NCBI GenBank assembly: GCA_002943765.1 | Contig: PQWQ01000013.1 | Span: forward strand, 1 to 64,000 | Direction: 5' to 3' | DNA length: 64,000 nt | DNA from: Psoroptes ovis | Taxonomy: Eukaryota; Arthropoda; Arachnida; Sarcoptiformes; Psoroptidae | Part shown: positions 12,101-24,066 of the stretch, in pieces | Layout of the letters: each line of letters starts with the position of its first letter | How positions within the stretch are numbered: the first letter of the stretch is position 1 | The notes under the pieces: generated by a model | Databases searched by the model: none | Seen by the model: only the letters and a program-made list of their open reading frames with translations | What the model was told of the DNA's origin: nothing | Program-made: the position numbers and the translations under genes

Positions 12101-12565
12101 TTTTTTTCTTTTTCAATGATGAAAAGTCTCTAATCCGGTAGGGTTTCTCCACACCAACCACAGCACAGACACACACACACACAAATTATCATCAACTAAA
12201 TTCCATCGAAAATTTCAACCAGAAAAATCCACCATGAATACAACCACGGCCACCACCGACACCACCGGGTGGGCAATGAATGTATGGAAATAAATAAATA
12301 AACATATGCAAATACCAGACATGCAAACACATACATTTCATTCATCATCATCACCACCATCACAGAAAATATTTTCGTTTTGGTTTTCATTTGTGTCTTC
12401 TCTCCTCTCCACTCTTCTCTCCCCTTCAACCATATACCGGTCTTCTTGTCTCTCTTTTGTATCTTCTTCTTCATTGTGTATGTTGTGGTGTCTTTATGTG
12501 TATATGCTTGATTCGCATTTATTTCAATTTAAACTCGAATGAAATATAAAATGACGCCAATGAGA

Positions 12566-12632
12566 AGACAGAGAGAGAGAGGAGAGGGAGCGATATAAAG
12601 CCACAAATACCAAGCAAGAGAGAGAGAGAGAG
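12566..12632. repeat. GA-rich purine tract
   Basis: Two GA arrays (about 12569-12590 and 12617-12632) are separated by a short non-repetitive segment containing GCGATATAAAGCC. In Drosophila, GA arrays bind GAGA-factor-type proteins at promoters. Function here is inference. Confidence 0.8.
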
Positions 12633-12998
12633 TTGCCCGTTTATTTTTATTTGAAAACAAAACACGAAATAAAGCTGAATCAACTATATAATCATTGAAT
12701 ATATTTGTTGTTGGTGGTTGTTGACTGAATAGTTTGTGGATGGCTCACAATTTCGGGGTGAGGATGGATTTTCATCGAATGATATCAAATGAAAAAAGTA
12801 GCAAACAATGTGGAGAGGAGCAGGGAGAACACGGGCGGGAGATTGGGCACCTTCGCTAGAAACCGATTCGACATGCCGCTCGTTGTTGTACGAATGCAGA
12901 AGCTGCATCATCATCACCATCACCACCACAACCAACGCCATCAATGATCAATGAAAATGCATATTTCGTTGAGAGAAATAAGAAAAAGTGAAAAAATG

Positions 12999-13024
12999 AA
13001 AATCCATCCGGGAGGATGGATTTT
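12999..13024. repeat. Perfect 11-bp stem hairpin with GGGA loop
   Basis: AAAATCCATCC (12999-13009) and GGATGGATTTT (13014-13024) are exact reverse complements around a GGGA tetraloop. Stem and loop read on both strands. The purpose is unknown; the right arm ends in a T-run. Confidence 0.85.
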
Positions 13025-13194
13025 TATTATCATCTTCGTTGATTATTTTACTCTTTCTATTCATTTTCATTCATTCACTCATTCAACTGTAATCATATTA
13101 ATAAAATTCATAAAATAATATCAAACGAACACACAAACAGCAATAACGACAACAACAAGCTTGACAACAAAAACAAAACAGTAACCACATAACC

Positions 13195-13236
13195 AAAAAA
13201 TCCTACCCGCTCCTGCTCCTACCGGGTGGATTTTTT
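13195..13236. repeat. 14-bp stem hairpin with one bulge
   Basis: AAAAAATCC-t-ACCCG (13195-13209) pairs with CGGGTGGATTTTTT (13223-13236), leaving one bulged T and a 13-nt pyrimidine-rich loop. It lies about 190 bp from the hairpin at 12999-13024 and shares the ATCC/GGAT stem core and terminal T-run. Confidence 0.8.
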
Positions 13237-14072
13237 TGCGATTGATAAGCACACATACACACACCAAACATATTACCATAAACATTTAATATAAACTCAT
13301 TTAATTCATACACACCGAAATACATGCAAATATCATACAGAAAAACCAAACCAAACCAAATTAAACCACATACAATCACAAACACTAATACAACATATAC
13401 AAACACACATATATTTGAATTGCATTTATTGCATACGACAACACACACAGTGTAAACAATGATAATTATAATAATGATGATAACGAATAATAATAATAAT
13501 ATTAAATCACATAAAATTGTGTATATGACTAAAAATTGAATCGAAATAAATGAAATTGAAATAAATAAAACTAAAAGCCAAAATAATAAATAAAATGAAG
13601 ATTTCGAACCTCAAATAATGGCAAATAATAATAATGATGAAACAGACAATTACATTGAATTTATATTGGAAATCGAAATAAATTGAAATAAATTTACGAT
13701 TATTATTCAATGATAATATTAATATTATCATCATTTAATATTAACATTAATATTAATATTATTAGAAATCAATGAATATATCGACGAATATACACAAGTA
13801 AATGTGATTAGAATAGAGAAAATTCAAATTCCATTTGTGTAGATATTTCGTGGTTACAACAACAACGACCATTGTAAACAATTATAAACGATGATCATCA
13901 ATTGAATATGAGATGGTAAACCTTTTTTTCTAATTCTAAACAAAATAAATGTAAAAGAAATGAAAATTTTCGAATACAAGTTGAGTGAAATGTCATGCGC
14001 AAACATTTTGCATGAATGAAAGATCATGTTTATGTTGTTGTTGATGCTGATGATAATAATAAAGAATGAATG

Positions 14073-14200
14073 AATGACTGACTGAAAAGATGGTTGTCAC
14101 CGGAGGGAGATGGATGATTGAATAAAAAAGTGGTAGTCATCGGAGGAAAAAAGGGTGAATGAATGAAAAGATGGTGGCCACCGGAGGGAGATGCTGAAGG
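14073..14200 (+). repeat. Three imperfect tandem units of about 40 bp
   Basis: The core GATGGTNGTCACCGGAGGGA occurs at about 14089 and 14169, with a diverged middle copy (GTGGTAGTCATCGGAGGA) at about 14130, so the period is about 40-41 bp. Each unit is introduced by GAATGA/GATTGA-type repeats. No coding role is visible. Confidence 0.75.
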
Positions 14201-14250
14201 TGGAATTTATTCATTCCACCAGTAGAACCACCGCCGCCATCATCACCATC

Positions 14251-17200
14251 ATAATTATCATCAAAATACTTAATGTACAAGGTGTACATGATGGCAATTC
14301 GTCTTTCATATGCATTGGCAGCAAACATTGGATAAAAACCTACCGGTTTATTTATTTATTTTACTTGTTCTATTGAATTGGTTAATAATCATATGCACAA
14401 GAATGTTACCGAAGAAATTTTTTTATTTTCAGTCATTTATTCGTTTATTTATTTATTCATCTATTCAGTCGTTTGTCATTATTTCACATGTTTTATCATC
14501 ATCATTATCATCAACTACATTGAATACATGAAGAAATATTACGAATTAAAACATGTTTGAAGAATTCGAGAATTCAACAAAAAAAAGAAGAAAAACTTGT
14601 TTTCATTCAACAAACATAACTGGAATCATCTTCATTCACCATCATCATCATCTTAATCATCTTTATACTCATCATTATAATCATCATCATCATCATCATC
14701 AGCGACAGCAGCATCAACATGATAATTAAGAATGTAATATTTCAAGAAATGAAATGAAAAAAAAAATTCATTTCTCTAATAAATATCAAAGAAAATGATT
14801 GGATTCTATGAACAGAAATGAAATTTTAAAAAATTTGATATGATTAATATATTCAAAATGGCTGCCAAATGTCCAATTTTTTTTCTTTATTTGATTAAGG
14901 ATTCAGAATCTGGAAATTGATAATTTGATAATTTTGTCTGCATATTTTATATTATATTTCAATCAAATCAAAAATCATTGAAAAGTATCTGTCAAAATTT
15001 CAATTTTTTTCATTCTTTGAAAACGAATTGAAATTTTCAAGCTCGTCTCATATTAATTAAATTAATTTTAGTAAAATTAATGAGATTTTCAATTATTTGA
15101 TATTTTTAATTCATTAAAATAAATTAAAATGTTACAGATTCCAACTGAAATCCAACAATTCAAATTAAATCTATTCGATTAGATTCAAAATATCGTCAAC
15201 AACAATACATGGATATAATCAATGGATCATAAATTCTGTGTAATTTTTAATATTTAAAATTTTGAAAAATAGGGATTAATTCAACAACAACAAAGATTAG
15301 TTGATCATTTTGATTATTATTATGATTAAATCCATAAATCATACAAAAGAGTTAAGATATAAATCTTATCCAAAATATTATTATTGTTATTACTACAACA
15401 ACAAAAAAAGATGATCAACAAATCTCTCTGACAATCAAAAATAATCAAATCAAATCATTTTAGTTGTTCCTCAACAACAACGACGACGCCTTTCATGTTT
15501 TCATTTCTAATCAAAAACAACACATACCGCCTATTTTATTTCAAATATCATCATCATCAGCAGCAGCCACAAATGATGATGATGATCGTAATAATAATGG
15601 TGATGACGATGTTTTTACACTGTGTATGTATGCTTGCTTCAACAATACACAACTCATCATTATCACATTTCAAATGAATGAATGAAAGAATGTAAATACA
15701 AAAAAAAAATGACAGAAAAATATTTTGAAAAAATCAAAGTCGCCAACACCACACAAACATAGAGGCATAGCTCAAACATATACACAGAATACACAACACA
15801 GCAAACACACACAATTACATACAAAATACATACATAGTAAACACATGCACAAATCAAACGCATCAAACACAACTACGAGTAGCAACAACAACAAACAATG
15901 ATAACAACAAACGTTCATTGTTTAACTTAGTGTTCGTAAGCTGTGATGACGATCAAAACATTGGAAATTATTTACGAATAGCTACAACCAGAAAATAGAT
16001 GAAAATGAATGAAAAATAAAAAGGGAAAATTCATTTTATATTCAATGCTCCTCGTTCGCTCATTCATTCATTCATTCAATGATCATCATCATCATCACTC
16101 CCAATGTATTTTAGTCATTCACTTCTATTGATTTTCAATTCATTCATTCAGTCATTTGGTTCATTCATTGATTCGCGTTGAAATATTTTCGAATTTTTTG
16201 AAAAATTTCGACAAATTTTCCACAAAAGAAATCTATGAACAACAACAAACAAAACAAAACAGAAGAAAATTAAAAGTCCTAAAGGGAACAGCAGATTGAT
16301 CATAAGCAATGAATGAATAAAATGAGTGGATGAACGAATCATTGAATAATCATAATAAAATGGATTATATGAATGATTTAAATGTGTTTTATGTAAACAA
16401 TTTGTTTTAAAAAATTTTCTAAATTTTTAGAAACAATTTTTCAATATCACCATTCATTATTAGGATAAAACAAACAAATAAACGCGACAAATGATAATTT
16501 TTTTGGCTGCCAACCCTTTCTCCCTAATCTTCTTTGTATTATTTTAGTGAATAAACACATAAACAAATGGATAACTGTTAATCATTCAGATAAAATTCAT
16601 AAATCAAATTACTCTGAATGATGATGTGTGGGGGGATATTATATGAACATTTACACACACAAACGAGAGAACGATATATGAATGAAGCAAGCATAAACTA
16701 ATGAATTTTCATCAAACAATCAAAAGGGGGAGTCGTGGTTTGCTGCTGCTCCTAATGGACACTTTTTACTTAAATAAATCATTACGAAATCAACTAAGAA
16801 TGCTGATGGATGAAAAAGCGATTCTAAGTTGGGAGAAATTTAAAAGACCAAATAAGAAAATTATTTCTTTATTTTTTAAACACTTCCATAACTTGGATCT
16901 ACCGATGAATAGCCGGCTTCTTCATTGATTATGTAAAAGATTATGTAAGCAAATCAAGTTTTCACTGCTTTTATTGCTGTTGTAGCTAAACAGTGTTCAA
17001 TCCTACCGGAACACCGGAACAAGCGTAAAAAACAACAAAAAATCCTCATTCATGTTCCTCATGTTCATTCATTCATCCTCAAAAATACAGGTTTTGCATC
17101 ATATATGGCCTATGAAACTTGTGGTGGGGGGCTAAAATTTTGAAATTTAAAAAAAAGAAAAGAAAAAACAAAACTCATTCCCGTTATTGAATTGTTTTCA

Positions 17201-20200
17201 AGGGGGAACGGAAAACTAAAACTTTACAAAGATAAACACAGACTTTTGCAATTGATTTTTTAAGAAATTTTCTCAAAAGAAAAGTTAATTAAAAAATTTT
17301 GATAAATTTTTAATGAATTTTTAAATGGAAAAAATATAGAGAAACATACCTTGAATTGTTTTGTTTTCTTCTTGTTCAAATGTGAATCAATGTTTTCAAT
17401 TTGTTTCAATTGAAATTCGAGAGTTTTGGATTCTCTTTTCTTTTAATTTTGATTTTACTTAAAATGAAACATACGAATACAAATGATTCAGATGAGAATA
17501 AACATTAACAACAACCAAAAAACAATGACACTGTTAATAGATTGTTTCGTTTTTGTTTTTCAATTGAAACTTTTTATTTCTAAAAAAATTTGATCAAGTT
17601 ACAATCATAGGGATTATCAATTTCAAATTTGATTCATTGGCGTTGCTGTTGTTGGTGATGGTGGTGAAGTTGATGATTGGTCGATTGGCCAACAATCAAT
17701 CCAAATTCACCAAAGTAAATCGAATGTTGGAACTTTTGATCATTATTTTCATAGAATCTTTGAGTCGATCATTTAATTTTTAAATAAGAAATTAAATTCA
17801 TAATTCACTCAGTGTACACAATCGAAGATTGAATTAAATCAAAATTTGAAAACACAAAATTTTTTCAAAAAAAAAAAATCTTTGAAATATAAAAGTTTAT
17901 TAGAATTGAAATATGAAATGAAATGACTAAAGCAGCCAACTTACTAAATAAATAAACAACAACAACGACGACTACGACGACGATGATGATGGTGGTGATG
18001 GTGATCGGTGATGATGATGATGATGACTATGAAGAAGACGATATAACAACATCCATACACACACATACACAAAGCAAAATACATGAAATATATGAACAAT
18101 ACGATAATATACGAAATATAAACAACATCAACACCAATAACAACAGCAGCAATAATAATGACAGCAACGACGACACCAACAACAACAATCTAAATCCATA
18201 CAAAAAAATCCATTTCTATTTAGTTCAATTTCATTTTAATTTAGTTGATTTTGATAAAATTGAATGAGATTGAATGAAAAAAATTATTAAAAATGAATGA
18301 AAATAAAAGAATCCAAAAGGTAGTGGCACAGTCATCAGCGACAGTTCTGTCATCGAATGAAATTGATTCGAAGATTTGTCGAAATGTAGTAGTAGTAGTG
18401 ATTTGTGTGAATATGTGTTTAATGATTGGTCTGTGTGTGTGTGTTCACTAAAAAGAGAACAAAAAGATGAATGAATATGAAGAAAAAAGTTCAAAGAAAA
18501 TAACAGACATTTTAAATGAATAAAAGTTGGCAAAAATTAAATAAATAAAAGGTAGTGGAATGAAATTAATAACGCTTTTTCTCTTTCTTTCTCTTTTGTT
18601 AATTGAATGAATTAAAATTACTTTCGATTTAGATTTTGAATGAAATAATATTTTTTAAAAAAATGGGAAAAATGAAATTTTTCCATTGAAAAATTTTTTT
18701 CCTGTCCACTACCTTTTTTTATTCTTGTTTTTTAGCTGCTCACAACTCTATGCCACTGCCTATTTCATTGTTAAATGGAATGTTTTTTTTCGTTTTTTTT
18801 TTATTTGTAATTCATTCATTCGATTTGATTAAAAATTTGACAAAAAAACAAACAAATGAAAAAAAACCCATTCAATCAATCACAGTTTTTCATACATTTG
18901 CTTCTATTGTAATGTTTTTTCATTCATCCTTTGATGAATGGAATGAATGATTCGGCGCACCATAATTGAAGGAAGCATTCTCTCTTTCAATTCAATTTTA
19001 TTTCATTTCATTCAATTTCGAAATATATACGCTGAATGATGACTAAAATGAACTCAACTCAACTCGATTTCGACTCCACTCATGTTTTTTTTAATACAAA
19101 TTTTTTGATATGATTTCCCTCCTCATTCATCAATGACTTACCCCCACCAAAAAATGAATTGAAGAAATTCTTCATCATAAAAAAAGGGACAGGTGTGTTT
19201 AGTTTTTGCTTTTCGAATCTAATCATTGAAAATTATTCTTGAAGATTATCAAGAATTCATTATTTTGCTGAAATGAATATGGAATTATTAAAATAATTTT
19301 CGTGTTTGAGCAATTGGAATCGCATTTTTCTTTTGATTCAAAGGTTTGAAAAGCAAGGAAGATTTTTCATAAAAACTCAATAATATCATCAACGAGCGAT
19401 CGGTCAATTGCTAAAGTTGAAAATTGTTAATATTATCAAGAAAAAAAGTAATTTTTTTTCCATTAAATTACATATTATATGATTCATTGAGATATGACAC
19501 GTATCGAGCATTTTTATTTGCCATTTCATTTTATTATCGATTTCAAGTATTATTTTTGAATAATCAAAGAATTGAAAACAGAAAAATGCATGCGTAAAAA
19601 AGATTTTTTTTGTGTTATATCAAGGGAAAAATGAATTGGAAATAATAAATGTATTAATAATAATGAACAACGATGTGCAATCATCATCTTGAAAAATATT
19701 GAAATACATTGAATCAAAGATGACAGAGAAACGACTAGAAAATGTAAGCAAACAAACATAAACAAATGAAAGAATTCTAAATGGGCAGAAAAAAGCAAAC
19801 AGAAAAAGTAGTGGACAGTAATTCGATGTTTGTGGTAGTGGAATGAAAACGAAATTTTTTTTCATCCAATCAGCGAACAGATGAATGAATGAAAAAAAAA
19901 TCCCTTTATCGTCAATTATTATTATCGTCATTGGCGTATCTATTCACTGGAATTGTATGCATTTTCATTCATTCCAGCCATCACCGTTTGGCCACAGCCA
20001 CCCGCCCACCCACCATTTGACGATAAAATGAGTGGAAAAAATTAGCCGGTGGGATTCTTGATCATATATAGGCCCCCGCGGGTAAGGGTTTTTTCATTTT
20101 ATTTCGTTTTCATTTAATTTCAAGTATTTTTTTTATTAGGAATGGTGTTACATTGTTGCTACATACGCAAACACAAAAAAAAATGATACGACAACTGCAT

Positions 20201-21189
20201 ACAAATGGCATTTAATGATTTAATATTAAAAAAATGGAAATAAAGAAATAAATGGCTGGTTCTTGCGCTGTTGTGTATTGTTGGTTCATTTCTCTATCTA
20301 AAAAAAATCCACAGGGAATTTTTTTGTGTGTTTCCATTCATGAACGCATACACACATAAAAACATTAAAATCTACTCTTTTTTCTAATAATAAGATGCCC
20401 TATGCGTACGCATCTTTTTCTGTTTTATTATTTTCACTAATCATTTTTTATATTGTTGCTGTGTGCCTATGTTTAATTCAACTCTGTTTAATAACACTTT
20501 CACCACAATAATAAAAATAAACAAAATTCAATTGAGTCGACGCTTAAAAAAACAAATTTCAAAAGAAACATAAACAACTTTGTTATATACAGGTTTGGCT
20601 TGTCTTTCTTTCATTTTTTTTCTCTTTTTATCAGCTTTAATAGAAGGTTTGGTATGTCAAATCATGTCGCAATAATGTTTAATGTTGATGATGATGATAA
20701 TGAGTTGGTATTATTTTGTGGATTTTTGTTGGCAGCAAACATTTTTTTCTTTCTTTGAATTTGTTAACATTTGTTCAACTGATTCAGCTAAAAGCAGCTG
20801 AATCCACTATTTTCTGCCATTATAAATTTGAAAATGCGCATATTCGAGAATAAAAAGGATGAAGAAATCCGAAAATTTTTCATTGAAAAATGTTGATGAA
20901 TGAAAAGAAAAATTTTTGAAAAAAAGTTTATGTATGATAGCGACGCTATGCGGCGATTGAAGAGTTAAGTGACGAACAGCGCCATCATACGATGGATGGA
21001 AAAAATTTTTAACAATTTTTTTTTTGTTTTTGTTTCGTAAGATTTTTATTGCCATCTTTTGGAATTTTTTAAAGTTATTTTTTTTCAATTCAAATTAGAA
21101 TTTTTTTTGAAGATTTTGATGTTGATTAATATAAATTAATTTAAATCAAAGCACACATTTTTCAATGACACTTAATTGAAAATTGGTAA
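14251..21189. other. Gene-poor block, eastern part, up to the GALK2 3' end
   Basis: No supported gene. The stretch contains dense (CAT)n/(ATG)n tracts (14640-14710, 15550-15600, 17940-18030), CA tracts, and a recurring GGTAGTGG motif between 18319 and 19848. A GC-rich island lies at 19975-20095 and a GC-rich inverted repeat at 20932-20990. A likely GALK2 polyadenylation signal (TTTATT on the plus strand, AATAAA on minus) is at 21045-21050. The frame at 16701-16928 has no motif I recognise. Confidence 0.5.
20932..20990. repeat. GC-rich inverted repeat downstream of GALK2
   Basis: GTATGATAGCG (20932-20942) pairs with CGCCATCATAC (20980-20990) at 10 of 11 positions, around a 37-nt loop that is itself unusually rich in CG dinucleotides for this region. 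It lies about 200 bp beyond the GALK2 stop, so it could be in the 3' UTR or intergenic. Confidence 0.65.
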
Positions 21190-22741
21190 TCAATTTTGAT
21201 AGATACAAGCACCACTGCTTGGATTTGTACGGCAAACAAATTTACATTTTTTCAACAATATTGATTCAAATTCATCGGCATTTTCTTCGTATACCAGGCA
21301 TACAATACAACCGCCCCAGCCTGCACCAGTTAATCGTGCACCGATTGCACCATTTTCCAATGCTAATGCAACCAATTCATCTAATTGTGGCGATGAACAT
21401 TCATAAAGATCACGACAACTTTCATGTGATTCGATCATTAATTGTCCTAAGTGTTCAACATCTTTTGTGGTTTCACATACACGACGAAATTCTTGTACAC
21501 GATATGCTTCTTCATAAACATGCTTAGCTCTTTGATGTAGTTTAAATTCATCGGTAGTATCGTTAACACGTGATAGAAAGATTTTCTGCAATTCATTTGA
21601 ATCGATTCCTTTTTATTTTGTGGAAAGAAAGGCATGGTAATGGAAGAAAATCTGAATTAAAATTTAAAAGAATCAAATTTATATGAAATGACTAACCGAG
21701 GATTGCACAAATTTCCGATTCAGTATAGAATTCTTTTTCTGAATCGAAAATCGATGGTAAATGTTCGCTGATTTCGGCCAAAGGAATCGCACTAGCTTGT
21801 TGTACTACCCATAATTGATCACCAAGTTTGTACCCAGCAATTTTCAATTTTCTGGCTATTACTGCAGCAGCTAATCTTGTTTCAGCTACTCTTTTATTGT
21901 AATGTGCTGTTACTGCTTTTTGCATTGATACACCACAATGGGCGACAAACCAACAAACACCATCCGGTAAATCGACATTTGTAGCATTTAATTGTGGAAT
22001 GAAATCAATTATTTTTGCTGATCCCTTTTCGGCTAGCATTGCAATCGCTTGATCCATACCACCGGAATCTGTGCCAATATAACGCTCACATTTTGTGCAT
22101 AATAATGCAATATCAGCTTTAGGTATTGGTGTAGATATTTTGACTTTGATCAAAAAAAATAATTAGTTTGAAATTAAATTCTAAAATTGATTAATTAATA
22201 ACATACATATGGATTGATAATAGGATATTAGTGTAGCTAAGGCTGAAGCACAGACCATTGCTGATGAACTTGATAATCCGGATGCAGGCGGTATTGTACC
22301 ATGTACAAGAACATTAATGGATGGACCTGGTCCATCTGTACAATATTTATCGACAATGCCTTTATAGCCACATAGAAAATAATGATACCATTTTGTTTGT
22401 TTAGGAAATTCAATATCCGATTCTTCTAGGATGACATCAGGATATTGATGATTATCTAGATTAGCTAAATGTATTCGTCCAAATTCATTCGGTCCGACTG
22501 CCATCATAATATCTTGTTCAATTGCCATTGGTAACACTGAATAACCACAATAATCAATGTGTTCACCGATTAAATTTACACGTCCCGGTACTCTTATGAT
22601 AAACAGCGGACTTCGAGAACTGAAATATTTTTGAAAATCATTGAATAAACGTTGTAAACGTTCACTTTGACGTAATATATCCGGTAAATCAATGACCGGT
22701 ACAATATTGGCCGATGTATAATCAGAATCTTCGAATGACAT
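21190..22741 (-). CDS. Galk2: N-acetylgalactosamine kinase (GALK2-type GHMP kinase)
   Basis: The enzyme phosphorylates GalNAc (and more weakly galactose) at C1 with ATP in the cytosol, feeding the amino-sugar salvage route. Three exons on the minus strand, 22741-22207, 22143-21697 and 21608-21190, join in frame to 466 residues (human GALK2 is 458). The galactokinase signature RVPGRVNLIGEHIDYCGYS lies near the N-terminus. The GHMP ATP loop IPPASGLSSSSAMV ends exon 1, GTDSGGMDQ carries the catalytic aspartate, and GARLTGAGWGGC is the third GHMP motif. HIDYCGYSVLPMA and KLHQRAKHVYEEA resemble GALK2 rather than GALK1, which normally has an N-D or T-D in the sugar-binding loop. Introns are 63 and 88 bp. 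The exon 1 donor splits a codon, giving SIFK at the junction. The start is the first ATG, supported by a normal-length N-terminus. Confidence 0.93.
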
Positions 22742-24066
22742 TATTTTAATCCAGAATTGAAGGGTTTGAATTCTAAAGAAAAAGTGAAAAAATTGAACAA
22801 ATTTACAGCATGTAATTTGGACAAATTAATGATTAATGTTTTTATGTCTAAATTATGATTAATATTGACAACAAAAAATATACAAGAACATCGAATAACA
22901 GATAGCTGAACGATGTTGATAGATATATGATAAACTTGTTTTTCATCCAATTCAAAGCTTTATGTGCTGTGTTCACCAACAATCAATCATCAATAATCAC
23001 ATAAATCATTATGATAAATTATCATTGGTGGGGAGAACAACAAAAGCACATCATTCAATCGCTTTCAAAAAGCATATACTTACGAATAGATTTATATCTT
23101 GTTCGATTGAAAGTTATTTGATTGAAATTTTTTGTGAAAAAATATCTTTGAATATTTGTTTTTAAAAAATAGAGAAAAGAAATACACAATAATCGATTGG
23201 AAAAAACAGAAATGCTATCAATAAATTGGTAGATGACTAAATTGTTGGAAGATGCTAATTGGAGTGCTTCGGAATATCAAAGATATCTAAGAATGTATGG
23301 ATGATGAAGAAGCTCTTGAAAATTTGTTTGCTTAATTGATTATTTTCATTAATTTTTTTCACTTTAACCAAGATATTATTGATTGTCAATGATAATATTG
23401 TTCATCATAATCATTATGATCAATGTTCAAATTGTTTACATAATTTCTGTCTGGTCGTTATGAAGATTTTTTTATGAATTTATTTTCGGTTTTTTTTGTG
23501 TTGCAGTCTTCAAAATACAAAATTATTTGAATAATAATAAACCATTCCATTCCATGGATATTGTCATAATGATAATAATAAACCGAATCAAAAAATGATA
23601 TTATTTCAGTACTTTTTCATTACATAAACACATGTATATAGACATCCATGACTTGTATTTATATTCTTTTGTGTAATATAAATCAATGAATGACGATAAT
23701 CATTGGGTAGTGGAACAATGTATTTAATCGAAGTTTGGCTTCTGGTTTAAAGCTATTCAATTGTATTTTGGATATAATTTCATACCATCTATATATGATT
23801 ATTTTGATTTTTTTATTTGTTTGTTTGTTTTCAATTTTTCAACATACTGACTAAATGATTAAATCAATGAATGAATAAATCAATGTCGAAATGAATGGCA
23901 GAACATAATGAATCATCATGATAATGATAAATGATCATATATGATAGAGTTAAAATGTGTTTGAAAATTGATCGACACGCATTAATAATAATGATTACGG
24001 TAATGATGATGTCATGAATTTTTCGTATTTATTCGGTGAAATGGAAATGAATCGGAAATTTTTAAA
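22742..24066. other. Intergenic region between GALK2 and alkaline phosphatase
   Basis: This holds the GALK2 promoter side (22742-22960) and the 3' flank of the alkaline phosphatase gene. Frames at 22741-22950 and 22962-23165 lack motifs. A short coding-like ORF at 23233-23335 is listed separately. The rest is AT-rich with TGATAAT-type repeats. Confidence 0.5.
23233..23335 (+). other. Micro-ORF or frameshifted relic, 23 + 11 codons
   Basis: An ATG at 23233 opens a frame reading MTKLLEDANWSASEYQRYL and a few more residues, ending at TGA (23302-23304). Skipping the T of that TGA enters the +1 frame, which reads DEEALENLFA before a TAA at 23333-23335. Both halves have balanced, coding-like amino-acid content in an otherwise AT-biased spacer. 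It is either a small gene broken by one inserted base, or a chance frame. Recoding at UGA is conceivable but nothing beyond the sequence pattern supports it. Confidence 0.25.

Larger units (their letters stand above)
12101..14250. other. Gene-poor block with GC-rich islands, GA tracts and hairpins
   Basis: No gene is supported, but composition changes sharply. GC-rich islands lie at about 12130-12270 and 12760-12950, purine tracts at 12566-12632, strong inverted repeats at 12999-13024 and 13195-13236, and a 40-bp tandem repeat at 14073-14200. Such clustering of GC islands and purine tracts in an AT desert resembles a regulatory region or the promoter of a gene with long introns. The minus-strand frame through 12684-12944 is discussed as a finding. 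Confidence 0.45.

Noticed and set aside
12196..12542. Overlapping frames of 92 (minus) and 78 (plus) codons
   Set aside because: Both arise from CT/TCT/CACC repeats in the GC-rich island and lack motifs.
16701..16928. 75-codon plus frame with fairly balanced composition, and a minus-strand EEAGYSSVDPSYGSV run at its right end
   Set aside because: Neither strand offers a convincing splice site or extension, and no family was recognised; kept only as an item to recheck with transcripts.
9001..21189. tRNA, rRNA or CRISPR arrays in the gene-poor block
   Set aside because: No B-box-like GGTTCGAATCC in a cloverleaf context, no rRNA-like blocks and no regularly spaced repeats were seen; the direct repeats are short tandem arrays in an evident eukaryotic genome.
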